From: Asticcacaulis machinosus
GTDB lineage: Bacteria; Pseudomonadota; Alphaproteobacteria; Caulobacterales; Caulobacteraceae
Assembly: GCF_028550435.1 (NCBI RefSeq)
Contig: NZ_JAQQKV010000002.1
Location: forward strand, 744,001 to 808,000
Reading direction: 5' to 3'
Length of the DNA: 64,000 nt
Below, piece by piece: positions 48,372 to 57,580 of this stretch. The position numbers and the translations under genes were made by a program. How positions within the stretch are numbered: the first letter of the stretch is position 1; every line of letters begins with the position of its first letter. The notes under the pieces were generated by a model. The model was not told where the DNA came from and did not search any database. It saw nothing but the letters and a program-made list of their open reading frames with translations.

Positions 48372-48464
48372 TACCCCCCCCCGTCTTAGACTTTGCCCGC
48401 CCCTCCTTCACGAAACGATTCACTGGATCGTTTCGTGAACTCGACCCCCGTAAACAGGGAGGAG
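48372..48464. repeat. nested-palindrome intergenic repeat, copy E
   Basis: A shorter copy. A perfect 13 bp stem TTCACGAAACGAT (48407-48419) / ATCGTTTCGTGAA (48427-48439) sits between CCCCTCC and AGGGAGGAG arms. A GATTC (GANTC) site lies in its loop at 48417-48421. A C-run at 48372-48382 may be the remnant of the left arm. Confidence 0.75.
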
Positions 48465-48513
48465 AAGATTATAGAACCGCCCCCACAGCCTAACCCCAAT
48501 TACGGGTCAAGGG

Positions 48514-49458
48514 TCATTGACCCTTGCGGCGGCCACCCATCAGCATTGACATCAGGGCCGACAGAACCGCAGGCAGTTCGTCGCGGGGAACGACACGATC
48601 AACCATGCCTTTTTCGACGAGGTATTCTGAGCGCTGGAAGCCTTCGGGCAGTTTTTCGCGGATAGTGGTCTCAATCACACGCGGACCGGCAAAGCCGATC
48701 AGCGCGCCCGGTTCGGCCAGATGGATATCACCGAGCATGGCGTAGGACGCGGTCACGCCGCCGGTGGTCGGATCGGTCAGAACCACGATGTAGGGCAGTT
48801 GCGCTTTTTTCAGTTCCTGAATGGCCAGGGTTGTGCGGGCCAACTGCATCAGGGAAAGGGTGCCTTCCTGCATGCGGGCGCCACCTGAGGCGGTAAAGGC
48901 GACCATCGGGCATTTGCGGGCGACGGCCGCGCGGGCGGCAGCGATGAAGGCTTCACCGGCAGCAATACCCAAAGACCCGCCCATAAAGGTAAAGTCCTGA
49001 ACCAACACCACGCAGTCCACGCCCTGAACCTTGCCATAACCAATGGCCATGGTGTCGTCTTCGCCGGTGTTCTCACGGGCGATTTTCAGGCGTTCCGTAT
49101 AGGCCTTGCCATCGGAAAAACCTAATGGATCCTCAAAGACCTTGGGGTAGTCGATCGTTTCCCACTGTTCGTCATCAAACGTATAGCGCAGACGCGTTTC
49201 GGCATTGAGGCGCATATGGCGGCCATTAGGCGTGACCCACAGGGCGGCCTCAAGGTCGGGACGGTAGATCATCTCACCGGTATCGGGATCCTTGACCCAC
49301 AGGTTTTCCGGCGTTTCACGCTTAGACACCAGCTTCGATACGCCCGGCGCAATCTTGGCCAGCCAGCCGCCGCGTTCACGACGCTCTCCGGCTTTTTCAC
49401 CTGATCTGACGTTCGTAGCCAATACTCTACCCTTACCCAGTTTGTCGGCCATAGCCAT
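48514..49458 (-). CDS. accD: acetyl-CoA carboxylase carboxyltransferase subunit beta, zinc-ribbon cysteines lost
   Basis: AccD with AccA transfers the carboxyl group from biotin to acetyl-CoA, the first step of fatty acid synthesis. The crotonase-fold core is intact: [40 protein letters not shown] and [18 protein letters not shown]. The N-terminal zinc ribbon normally has four Cys; here the aligned segment [17 protein letters not shown] and [12 protein letters not shown] has none. Length is 314 residues. It follows trpA on the same strand, the usual order. Confidence 0.96.
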   Translation of the reverse strand: MAMADKLGKGRVLATNVRSGEKAGERRERGGWLAKIAPGVSKLVSKRETPENLWVKDPDTGEMIYRPDLEAALWVTPNGRHMRLNAETRLRYTFDDEQWETIDYPKVFEDPLGFSDGKAYTERLKIARENTGEDDTMAIGYGKVQGVDCVVLVQDFTFMGGSLGIAAGEAFIAAARAAVARKCPMVAFTASGGARMQEGTLSLMQLARTTLAIQELKKAQLPYIVVLTDPTTGGVTASYAMLGDIHLAEPGALIGFAGPRVIETTIREKLPEGFQRSEYLVEKGMVDRVVPRDELPAVLSALMSMLMGGRRKGQ

Positions 49459-49534
49459 GTACAGTAGCTCCAGACGTATTACTTTGTCGCCTCATGTGGT
49501 TCCAAAAACCGGTAACCACTTTTTGGCATGAGGC

Positions 49535-50353
49535 TTACAGACGCGCAGAATGCACAGCCTGAGCCAAAATGGCCGCCGTTTCCAGCACTTTTGTGTTAAC
49601 GGGCGCTTTTTCCGGTAAAGAATTCTTGATTTCCTCGACCAGAACCGAGCCTACAACCGAGCCATCGGCGACGCGCGCGATGGCGGCGGCGGCTTCCGGC
49701 GTCTTGATGCCAAAGCCCACGACCACGGGCAAACCGGACGCTTTTTGTACGCGGGCAACGGCGTCCTTGACGCTGTCGGCATTGGCAGACTTGACACCGG
49801 TCACACCCGCCACCGAAACGTAATAGACAAAACCCTTGGTGCGTTTCACCAGCGTTTTCAGGCGGTTATCATCGGTCGTCGGGGTCGCAAGACGAATTAA
49901 CGCCATGTCATTGGCATCCAGCGCATCAGTCAGGCCATCAGCTTCTTCCGGCGGGCAATCCACCACAATAAGGCCATCGGCACCGGCCTCTGAGGCGGTC
50001 TTTGCAAAGCCGTCATAGCCCATATTCTCGACCGGATTCATATAGCCCATCAGGATGAGCGGCGTCTCTTTGTCCAGTTCACGGAACCGCGTCACCAACT
50101 CAAAAACATGGGCCATTTTGGTGCCGGATTTGAGCGAACGCTCGGCGGCCAGTTGAATGGTCGGGCCTTCGGCCATCGGATCGGAGAACGGAAACCCCAG
50201 TTCGATGATGTCGGCCCCGGCGGCGGGCAGGCCTTTCAGAACCTCAAACGAGGCCTCAACATCGGGGTCGCCGGCCATGATATAGGCCACAAACGCCGCT
50301 TTGTTTTCCGCCTTGAGTTTGGCGAAGCGGGCATCAATACGTGAAATGCTCAT
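49535..50353 (-). CDS. trpA: tryptophan synthase alpha chain
   Basis: TrpA cleaves indole-3-glycerol phosphate and channels indole to TrpB. FVAYIMAGDPDVEASF opens the barrel; ADIIELGFPFSDPMAEGP holds the catalytic Glu, and the Asp loop is AGADGLIVVDCPPEEA. GFGIKTPEAAAAIA is the phosphate-binding block. The 272-residue length fits. It starts 4 bp after the trpB stop. Confidence 0.97.
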   Translation of the reverse strand: MSISRIDARFAKLKAENKAAFVAYIMAGDPDVEASFEVLKGLPAAGADIIELGFPFSDPMAEGPTIQLAAERSLKSGTKMAHVFELVTRFRELDKETPLILMGYMNPVENMGYDGFAKTASEAGADGLIVVDCPPEEADGLTDALDANDMALIRLATPTTDDNRLKTLVKRTKGFVYYVSVAGVTGVKSANADSVKDAVARVQKASGLPVVVGFGIKTPEAAAAIARVADGSVVGSVLVEEIKNSLPEKAPVNTKVLETAAILAQAVHSARL

Positions 50354-50357
50354 GGTC

Positions 50358-51590
50358 TTACAGGCCGCTCATGGTTTGACCGAGCGCATTGGCTACGGTG
50401 AAGATGTCTTTGTCACCGCGACCGGACAGGTTAAGGACGACGATGCCGCCCTTACCGACCTCCTTGGCCAGATCGCCGACGCGGGCAATGGCGTGGGAGG
50501 ATTCCAGCGCCGGAATAATGCCCTCAAGCTTTGAGGTTAACTGGAAAGCTTCAAGCGCTTCCTGATCGGTGGCGGTCACATATTTGGCGCGGCCGATATC
50601 GAACAGATAGGCGTGCTCAGGGCCGATGCCCGGATAGTCAAGACCGGCCGAGATCGAATGGCCCTCTAAGATCTGGCCATCATCATCCTGCAGCAGATAG
50701 GTGCGGTTGCCATGCAAAACGCCCGGACGGCCGCCGTTGAGCGAGGCGGCATGGCCGTTATAGACGTCAAGCCCGTGACCGGCAGCTTCGACACCGACGA
50801 TCTTGACGCCTTCGTCATCGATAAACGGATGGAACAGGCCGATGGCGTTGGAACCCCCGCCGACGGCGGCAATCACCGCATCGGGCAGACGGCCTTCCAG
50901 TTCCATGATCTGTTGTTTAGTTTCCTTACCGATCACGGTCTGAAAATCGCGTACCATCTCAGGGTAGGGGTGCATACCGGCGGCGGTGCCGATCATGTAA
51001 TAGGTGTCATGAACGTTAGTTACCCAGTCGCGCAGGGCCTCGTTCATGGCGTCTTTGAGTGTGCCATTGCCCGCGGTTACAGGATTAACCGTAGCCCCCA
51101 GCAGATTCATGCGGAACACGTTGGGCTTTTGACGCTCAACATCGAGTGCGCCCATATAGACGACGCATGGCAAATCAAAGCGCGCGCAGACGGTGGCCGA
51201 GGCCACGCCGTGCTGACCCGCACCGGTTTCAGCGATAATGCGGGTGCGGCCCATACGCTTGGCCAGCAGAATCTGGCCGATGCAGTTGTTGATCTTATGC
51301 GCGCCGGTGTGGTTCAGTTCTTCGCGCTTGAAATAGATCTTGGCGCCGCCGAAATGCTCGGTCAGACGCTCAGCAAAATAGAGCGGAGACGGGCGGCCGA
51401 CAAAGAATTTCAGAAGGCTGTGATACTCACGCCAGAAGGCTTCGTCCTGCTTCGCGTCTTCCCAGGCCTGCGTCAGTTCGAGCACAAGCGGCATCAGGGT
51501 TTCGGGCACATAAAGCCCACCGAAGTCACCGAACCGGCCCTTAGAGTCAGGCAGGTTATAGGCATTGGTCAGGGTCGAAGTATTGGTCAT
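50358..51590 (-). CDS. trpB: tryptophan synthase beta chain
   Basis: TrpB joins indole and serine using pyridoxal phosphate. [19 protein letters not shown] contains the PLP Lys, [17 protein letters not shown] the substrate loop, and [13 protein letters not shown] the phosphate loop. The 410-residue length is normal. It overlaps trpF by four bases. Confidence 0.98.
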   Translation of the reverse strand: MTNTSTLTNAYNLPDSKGRFGDFGGLYVPETLMPLVLELTQAWEDAKQDEAFWREYHSLLKFFVGRPSPLYFAERLTEHFGGAKIYFKREELNHTGAHKINNCIGQILLAKRMGRTRIIAETGAGQHGVASATVCARFDLPCVVYMGALDVERQKPNVFRMNLLGATVNPVTAGNGTLKDAMNEALRDWVTNVHDTYYMIGTAAGMHPYPEMVRDFQTVIGKETKQQIMELEGRLPDAVIAAVGGGSNAIGLFHPFIDDEGVKIVGVEAAGHGLDVYNGHAASLNGGRPGVLHGNRTYLLQDDDGQILEGHSISAGLDYPGIGPEHAYLFDIGRAKYVTATDQEALEAFQLTSKLEGIIPALESSHAIARVGDLAKEVGKGGIVVLNLSGRGDKDIFTVANALGQTMSGL

Positions 51591-52249
51591 GATCCTTTGG
51601 CGTTTTTAAGAAACTGCGTAATCAGGGACGGGTCTTTTAAGCCAGGGCCGCGCTCAACACCAGAAGAAACATCCACCATCGGCGCTTTTGCGGTGGCGAT
51701 GGCGTCGGCCACGTTCCACGGATCAAGCCCGCCGGCCAGAAACCACGGAGCCAATCCTTTGTGGCCCTCCATCAGCGTCCAGTCGAATTTGGCTCCCACC
51801 CCACCGGGCAGGGTGGCATCCTTGGGCGGTTTGGCATCAAACAGCATGTGCGCCACTAAGGGTTCATAGACGCGGGCGGTGGCCACATCGTCCTTTGAGG
51901 ATACGCTGATGGCCTTGATCAGGGACACATTCAGACGCGCGCGGATATCGGCGACCCGTTCCGGCGTTTCATGGCCGTGAAGCTGAATAAAATCGGGCTT
52001 TAGCTCACGCGCAATGTGATCCAGAAGTTCATTGTCAGGGTTTACCACGACGCTGACTAAATTTACTTTGTTCGCGCGCGCAGAGGCATGTTGCCGTGCC
52101 TGCTGCATCAGGGCCTGTGCGTTGTCGATCGGTAGATGGCGCGGGCTTTTGCTAAAGTAGATAAAGCCCAGCAGGTCGGCCCCACTGTCTATTGCGGTCT
52201 GCGCGGCTATAAAGCTGTTAATGCCGCAGATTTTTGCTAGTATAGTCAT
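51587..52249 (-). CDS. trpF: phosphoribosylanthranilate isomerase
   Basis: TrpF isomerises phosphoribosylanthranilate to CdRP in tryptophan synthesis. [19 protein letters not shown] opens the barrel with the catalytic Cys; [16 protein letters not shown] and [14 protein letters not shown] (phosphate loop) and [15 protein letters not shown] follow. The start ATG at 52249 gives [11 protein letters not shown]; the frame reaches 52267. First gene of the trpF-trpB-trpA-accD run. Confidence 0.95.
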   Translation of the reverse strand: MTILAKICGINSFIAAQTAIDSGADLLGFIYFSKSPRHLPIDNAQALMQQARQHASARANKVNLVSVVVNPDNELLDHIARELKPDFIQLHGHETPERVADIRARLNVSLIKAISVSSKDDVATARVYEPLVAHMLFDAKPPKDATLPGGVGAKFDWTLMEGHKGLAPWFLAGGLDPWNVADAIATAKAPMVDVSSGVERGPGLKDPSLITQFLKNAKGS

Positions 52250-52393
52250 GAGAAGCACATACCGCATTTATGGCCGCATTGCGGGCTTATTTGCGGTAGC
52301 TTTTAAGATTAATCAAGACTTATCGCCTACTGTGAGCGGTAACACATAAAGAAAGTCCTAAAATGGACATAAGATACAGGGACATACGGGAAC

Positions 52394-53359
52394 ATGGTAC
52401 AATCGGTACTCTTAAGTGACATCTCAAGTGGCGACTATCTGAAACTGGCTTTGGCCCGTCCGGGCGAGCGTCCGGGGGCGTTTATGCACTATACGTGCTC
52501 AAGCCTTGATGAGTTCAATGCCGATATCACAGAGTTCCTGTCGGCGAATGGCAATCCGCGTCTGAGGGGGGCGGCCTTTTCGACATCGGGCTGGGAAACC
52601 AATGGCGTGGTGGAACTGGTGCGTTACGGTTTTCACCTGAAACGGGCCGATATCCGTAATCTTTTGGGGATTCAGCGCCTCAATATTGTCAACAATCTGG
52701 TGGCCAAGGCTTTGGCGGTGCCGCAGCTTGAGCCCCATGAGCGAGAAAAACTATTCGGAGGCGATGCCACGCCGGATCAGCCGATTGCGGTTATCGGGCC
52801 TGAACATGGCCTGGGCGTGGCGCTGCTGGTGCCCGATGGCATGGGCAACTGGACGGCCATGCCATCTGAGGGGGGGCATACGGACCTTTCCGCCACCAAT
52901 GCCGAAGAGGCGGCCGTGCTGGCGCTTATGGTCCAAAAATTCGGCCATGTGTCGCGCGAACGGGCGGTTTCAATTGCCGGTCTGGCTGAAATCTGGCGCT
53001 GTCTGGCGGTACTGGATAAGGATGATGTGGCAACACCTCCACCGGAAGAGATTGTGGCGCGGGCCTATGCCGAGGATGAGCGGTCAAAACGCGCCATTGC
53101 CATTAGTCTGGGCTGGTATGCGGCTATGGCTTCTGATACGGCCCTGATGATGGGTGCGCGTGGCGGGATTTATCTGTCGGGTGGGATCGGTGATCTTGTC
53201 GGTGACCTGTTCGACCTTGAGGCGTTTGCGGCGCGCTTTTACGATAAGGGTCGGGTGATCAGCTTCCTGAAAGGGATTCCAGTCTATCGCACCAAGGCCA
53301 GTGAGATGGAAATCCTAGGGCTGACGACCCTGTTTGATCCCGATCTTATGCCGGTTTAG
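52394..53359 (+). CDS. glucokinase-like protein lacking key catalytic residues
   Basis: A 321-residue protein clearly related to bacterial Glk: IAVIGPEHGLGVALLV, MPSEGGHTDLSATNAEEAA, HVSRERAVSIAGLAEIWR and YLSGGIGDLVGDLF all align. The phosphate loop DxGGTxxR of Glk is replaced by DISSGDYLK, and the catalytic Asp in the NDF block is Asn here (IVNNLVAKALAVPQL). The GxGTG loop reads GPEHG. Glucose-contact residues Glu and His of EGGH remain. I infer loss of kinase activity and perhaps a sugar-sensing role. It is divergent from trpF. Confidence 0.85.
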   Translation: MVQSVLLSDISSGDYLKLALARPGERPGAFMHYTCSSLDEFNADITEFLSANGNPRLRGAAFSTSGWETNGVVELVRYGFHLKRADIRNLLGIQRLNIVNNLVAKALAVPQLEPHEREKLFGGDATPDQPIAVIGPEHGLGVALLVPDGMGNWTAMPSEGGHTDLSATNAEEAAVLALMVQKFGHVSRERAVSIAGLAEIWRCLAVLDKDDVATPPPEEIVARAYAEDERSKRAIAISLGWYAAMASDTALMMGARGGIYLSGGIGDLVGDLFDLEAFAARFYDKGRVISFLKGIPVYRTKASEMEILGLTTLFDPDLMPV

Positions 53360-53443
53360 AGCACTATAGACGCTCTAAACCGTTTATTTGACGCGCATCT
53401 GAATCCAAAAACCGCGTCACACTTTTTGGGATTCGCTCTCAGG

Positions 53444-55129
53444 TCACTCATCATCCGGGATGCTATCCAGGTCGCGGCCCGTATGATCCTTAAGGAACAA
53501 GACCGCGACCACAACCGCCAAAGATCCAATGATGACCGGATACCATAGTCCGAAATAGATATTGCCGGAACCTGCGACCATCGAAAACGATATGGCGGGT
53601 AACAAGCCGCCGAACCAGCCGGTGCCGATGTTGTAGGGCAGGCTGAGCGCCGTATAGCGCACATTGGTCGGGAACATCTCGACCAGCATCGACGCCATCG
53701 GCCCGTAAAGCGCGGTTGCCCCCAGCGCAAAGATCATCAGCACGGCAAACACACCCCACAGATTGGCCTGCTTTGGGTCGGCTTTTTCAGGATAGCCTGC
53801 ATCTTTCAGGGCCGCTTTGAGTTGAGTTGTGGCTTGCAGCTTAAGGTCGCGCACCTCAGCCGGTTCAAGGCTGGCGCCCGATCTGATGGCGATCATCTCA
53901 GACCCGATCTGCACGGTTGCGGCGACTGCGCCGGGTTCAGAGGCGCGGCTCTCATAAGGCACGCCCAGATTAGTCACAATGGCCTTGGCCAGGTCACAGG
54001 GGGAGGTGAACTGGGCCTTGCCGACCGGATCAAACTGCACCGAGCAATCGCGTGGATCAGCAAAGATAAGAACCGGGGTCTTTGATATAGCCTGATCAAG
54101 CGCCGGATTGGCGAATTTGACCATCATGTGAAAGCCGGGGAAGAAGCTGATCACCGCCACGGCAATACCCGTGACCATGACTTTCTTTCGCCCTATACGG
54201 TCGGACAGGGAACCAAAGAAAATATAGAGCGGCGCGCTCAGCACGGTCATGGCCATGACCAGATAATTGATCGTGGCGGGTTCAAGCCTGACCGTCTTTT
54301 CCAGAAAGACCTGCGTGTAAAAAAAGGTGGTGTACCAGACCACACCTTGGGCGGTCATGAACGCAAACAGGGCGATCAGGACTTTTTTCAGATTGCTCCA
54401 TTTGCCAAAGCTCTGGCGGAACGGGTCTTTGACGACAGCACCTTTGTCATGCAGGGCCTTGAACGACGGGCTTTCTGCGGTCTTGGTGCGGACATAGACC
54501 GACACCGCCAAAAGGCCGATCGAGATGATGAACGGTATCCGCCAGCCCCAGTCTGCGAACGCCTCTTCGCCAGTGAGGGTGCGGGTAACCAGAATGACCG
54601 CCAGCGCCGCAATAAGCCCAAGTCCGGCTGAGGTCTGGATCCAGCTTGTGAACATGCCGCGCTTATCGGCCGGGGCGTGCTCAGCCACATAGATGGCCGC
54701 TCCGCCATATTCCCCGCCCATCGCAATGCCCTGAACGATGCGTAAGCCCATCAGCAGCAGAGGCGCCACGATCCCGGCCTGTTCAAAGGTTGGCAAAAAC
54801 CCGATCAGAACCGTCGCTATGCCCATGATCAAGATGGTGTATAAAAATGTACCCTTACGGCCTTTGCGATCACCAATGTGGCCAAAGATCAAGGCCCCCA
54901 GCGGGCGCGACATAAAGCCGAGCGCAAACGTCAGCAGGGCCAAGATCATCCCCGTCGTTTCTGACAGGCCCGTGAAGAAGTTTTTGGTAATAATGCTGGT
55001 CAGGGTGCCGAAGATGAAAAAATCATACCATTCAAAGGTCGTGCCGGCAGCGGAGGCCGCCACTATGGTTCTGAGGTCGGATTTTTTGGCGGCATTTTCA
55101 GTATCGGCAGGTGCAGTGTCATTGGCCAT
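53444..55129 (-). CDS. MFS transporter of the metabolite:H+ symporter (MHS) type
   Basis: A 561-residue 12-helix transporter. AAGTTFEWYDFFIFGTL and GHIGDRKGRKGTF are MHS signatures (ProP, ShiA, KgtP relatives). It carries a loop of more than 100 residues (PALDQAISKTPVLIFADPRDC onwards) between helices, not found in the short members; this loop is probably periplasmic and includes two Cys. The start ATG at 55129 gives MANDTAPADTEN; the frame runs to 55282. The substrate, perhaps an organic acid or osmolyte, is unknown. Confidence 0.88.
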   Translation of the reverse strand: MANDTAPADTENAAKKSDLRTIVAASAAGTTFEWYDFFIFGTLTSIITKNFFTGLSETTGMILALLTFALGFMSRPLGALIFGHIGDRKGRKGTFLYTILIMGIATVLIGFLPTFEQAGIVAPLLLMGLRIVQGIAMGGEYGGAAIYVAEHAPADKRGMFTSWIQTSAGLGLIAALAVILVTRTLTGEEAFADWGWRIPFIISIGLLAVSVYVRTKTAESPSFKALHDKGAVVKDPFRQSFGKWSNLKKVLIALFAFMTAQGVVWYTTFFYTQVFLEKTVRLEPATINYLVMAMTVLSAPLYIFFGSLSDRIGRKKVMVTGIAVAVISFFPGFHMMVKFANPALDQAISKTPVLIFADPRDCSVQFDPVGKAQFTSPCDLAKAIVTNLGVPYESRASEPGAVAATVQIGSEMIAIRSGASLEPAEVRDLKLQATTQLKAALKDAGYPEKADPKQANLWGVFAVLMIFALGATALYGPMASMLVEMFPTNVRYTALSLPYNIGTGWFGGLLPAISFSMVAGSGNIYFGLWYPVIIGSLAVVVAVLFLKDHTGRDLDSIPDDE

Positions 55130-55296
55130 GTGAATGGGTGTTCCCTGATTTTGTTTACTCTGTCTGGCAAACCGTCTGCGCAATGACAAGCGTTTTGTGG
55201 TCACGCCTGTAACGCGGGATGATTTCACAGAAACTTCGTGGTAATTTGTCTTAAGCTGTGTAAGCTTGGCACGGGATGACAAACGGGGGTTTTGCG

Positions 55297-55548
55297 ATGA
55301 AATTTCAAGCTATGACGCGCCGCGCCGAAGGGGTGGACAGCTATGCGTCCCATAAAACAGCTTCCCCTACCCAGAGCCTGATAAATGTTTTGTCGGGGAT
55401 ATTAAGTCTTCTGGGGGCGGTGGTGCTGATCCTGCTGCTGAAAGAAGGCTCGTTCACCAAGGCTGGAGCCTTTATGGACGTGGGTTTAACCAAAGCGGTC
55501 GAGGGGATCGCTATCGTGATCGGTTTTGTCCGCGGCCTCATCGGTTAG
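55297..55548 (+). CDS. small membrane protein upstream of carbonic anhydrase
   Basis: An 83-residue protein with a polar N-terminus and two hydrophobic parts (SGILSLLGAVVLILLLKEGS and GIAIVIGFVRGLIG). ATG at 55297 follows a G-run; an ATG at 55276 is an alternative. No family is recognised. It lies 89 bp before the carbonic anhydrase on the same strand, so the two could be cotranscribed. Confidence 0.6.
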   Translation: MKFQAMTRRAEGVDSYASHKTASPTQSLINVLSGILSLLGAVVLILLLKEGSFTKAGAFMDVGLTKAVEGIAIVIGFVRGLIG

Positions 55549-55637
55549 CCACGTCATTTACCATTTTGGGGGTTGTCAGGTGTGCGGCTTGGCCTTATCT
55601 CGCCGGTAGTTTCTCTCAGTGAAAAGGACGCCGCGAC

Positions 55638-56258
55638 ATGGTTGACAGCCTCATTGAAAATAACCGTCTATGGGCGCGCGAGAAAACCCGCGTCGATCCG
55701 GATTTCTTTTCGCGTTTGGTGCGTCAGCAGGCCCCGGACTATTTATGGATTGGCTGCTCAGACAGCCGCGTGCCCGCCAATGAAATCGTTAATCTCGACC
55801 CGGGCGAGTTGTTTGTTCACCGCAATGTGGCCAATCTGGCCCCGGCTCAGGACGCCAATTACCTGTCGGTTCTGCAATATGCGGTTCATGTGCTGAAGGT
55901 AAAGCATGTTCTGGTCGTTGGCCACTATGGCTGCGGTGGGGTGCGGGCCGCTATCGACTCTAAGGATCATGGCCTGATCGACCATTGGCTCTCGCCTATC
56001 CGCGATGTCGCCCACGACCATCGCCATGAACTGTCAGCTTTTGACGATGACAATGCCAAGATCGACCGGCTATGTGAGTTGAATGTGATTGCTCAGGTGC
56101 GTAATGTCTCGGTCAATCCGATTATTCATTCTGCCTGGGTGCAGGGTCATCAGGTTGCTATTCATGGCTGGGTTTACTCGATCGCCAATGGTCTGGTGAC
56201 CGATATGAACGTGTCGGTACGCAGCATGGCCGACCGTCAGCGCCTGTTCGATATCTAA
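55638..56258 (+). CDS. can: beta-class carbonic anhydrase
   Basis: A 206-residue zinc enzyme for CO2/bicarbonate exchange. WIGCSDSRVPANEIV gives Cys and Asp-Arg of the active site, GHYGCGGVRAA the second His and Cys. It is cytosolic. Start ATG at 55638; a frame from 55573 in another register is a shadow. It supplies bicarbonate for carboxylases such as acetyl-CoA carboxylase. Confidence 0.96.
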   Translation: MVDSLIENNRLWAREKTRVDPDFFSRLVRQQAPDYLWIGCSDSRVPANEIVNLDPGELFVHRNVANLAPAQDANYLSVLQYAVHVLKVKHVLVVGHYGCGGVRAAIDSKDHGLIDHWLSPIRDVAHDHRHELSAFDDDNAKIDRLCELNVIAQVRNVSVNPIIHSAWVQGHQVAIHGWVYSIANGLVTDMNVSVRSMADRQRLFDI

Positions 56259-56453
56259 ATTTTATGGCGGATAAATATGGGGCAGAGCGGTTTTTCAGGT
56301 GAAACCTGTAAATAACCCATAAAAATAGGGGCCGTGATCACGATGGCCTCGAAATCTTCAGAACTTGTTTAGCACTTTTCGATGTAATGGCCCAAAGCGG
56401 TAGATTCGTAGCACATTTGCCGCGCCATAATATCGGGTGTTGAACAAGGCTTC
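56259..56453. other. intergenic region between can and the reductase gene
   Basis: No gene seen. It holds a perfect 10 bp palindrome CGTGATCACG (56333-56342) flanked by GGC/GCC, and a small AGGTGAAACCT hairpin near 56298-56308. Either may be regulatory. Confidence 0.4.
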
Positions 56454-56525
56454 ATGACGCTGAAAACCTTTATCTTCAATGGGTTTTATGACCGCGACCG
56501 CGCTGCGTCGGGCGGTTCCCTATGA
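56454..56525 (+). CDS. possible 23-residue leader peptide
   Basis: A short open frame MTLKTFIFNGFYDRDRAAS.. whose stop overlaps the reductase start (ATGA). Such an overlap often means coupled translation. No ribosome binding site is evident and no known leader matches, so it may be chance. Confidence 0.25.
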   Translation: MTLKTFIFNGFYDRDRAASGGSL

Positions 56526-57439
56526 CCGCAGCCTTGGGTCTTGGTTCGGCGCAGTTTGGCACCGACTACGGTATTTCCAACCCGCGCGGCCGGGTGGCTG
56601 AGGATGAGGTGCGCCACATCCTGCAATATGCCGCCGACTGCAAAATCCTGCCGATTGATGTAGCGTTTTATGATGGCGATGTCGAACGCATATTGGGTCG
56701 CTGCTGGCCGTTTCCGTCACCGTTCAAACCGCAAATCCGCACCCAAAGTCTCGATAAGGGCCTTGACTGGATCGAAGCCCGCCTCAAGCGTAGTGTCGAC
56801 CATATGGGTCTGGCGCGCGCCCATGCAGCTCTGGTAGATTGTCCCGAAGATTTAATGGGTGCCGGTGGTGCCGATCTGTGGCGCCGGCTGGAGACCCTGC
56901 GCGGCAACGGCATGATCTCCAAAATCGGCATCAGCGCCCACATCGATGATGAGCCCCTGCTGCTGGCCAAGCGCTTCAAGCCCGACATCATGCAGGTGCC
57001 GGTCTCCATCCTTGACCAGCGTCTGGTCGAAGACGGCACGCTTGAGGCTCTGGCCGATATGGGGGTTGAAGTGCAAGTGCGCTCGGTCTTCACCCAGGGC
57101 CTGCTGTTCGTGCCGCGCGAGACCCTGCCCGCCAGTTTGCAGCCCTTCGGGCCGCATCTGTCTAAGCTGCGCCGGGTCATGGCCGAAGCCGGGACTGACC
57201 CGCTCCATGCCGCCCTGAGTTATGTCATGAACCTCAAAGGCGTCTCGACCGTGATCGTGGGCGTTACTTCGGCGGCCGAACTGCGCGCTATTGTGGCCGC
57301 CTCTGAACGCCCCAAGCCCGATCTGCCCTGGTCAGGTTTTGCGCTCAGCGAAGATCGCATCCTCGATCCGCGCCTGTGGTTCCTGCCGGACGAAGATTTG
57401 CCGCAAAAACCTGCTTCCCAAGTCATCAAAGCCGCCTAG
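56522..57439 (+). CDS. aldo/keto reductase family protein
   Basis: A 305-residue TIM-barrel oxidoreductase. LGLGSAQFGTDYGISNPRG opens it, PIDVAFYDGDVERILG carries the Asp and Tyr of the AKR active site, and VSTVIVGVTSAAELRAIV is the NADPH phosphate-binding end. The Lys of the tetrad is not assigned with certainty. Members of this branch occur beside polysaccharide and glycan genes. No such neighbours are present here, so the substrate is unknown. Confidence 0.85.
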   Translation: MTAALGLGSAQFGTDYGISNPRGRVAEDEVRHILQYAADCKILPIDVAFYDGDVERILGRCWPFPSPFKPQIRTQSLDKGLDWIEARLKRSVDHMGLARAHAALVDCPEDLMGAGGADLWRRLETLRGNGMISKIGISAHIDDEPLLLAKRFKPDIMQVPVSILDQRLVEDGTLEALADMGVEVQVRSVFTQGLLFVPRETLPASLQPFGPHLSKLRRVMAEAGTDPLHAALSYVMNLKGVSTVIVGVTSAAELRAIVAASERPKPDLPWSGFALSEDRILDPRLWFLPDEDLPQKPASQVIKAA

Positions 57440-57499
57440 GGGCAAGCCCCTAGAACCCTTTGACCAGAGGTTGCCAGCATAAATCTGTGTCCGTATATC

Positions 57500-57562
57500 T
57501 CTCCTCCCCTGTTCACGGGGGAGGTGGCTTAGGCTGAAGGCCTAAGACGGAGGGGGCATCTG
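57500..57562. repeat. nested-palindrome intergenic repeat, copy C (half copy)
   Basis: CCTCCCC..GGGGGAGG (57503-57524) followed by CTTAGGC-tgaag-GCCTAAG (57528-57546) and then GGAGGGGG. It matches the left half of the full copies. It lies between the reductase and mutM, 19 bp before mutM. Confidence 0.75.
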
Positions 57563-57580
57563 CCCTGTGTGAGGTCATTT

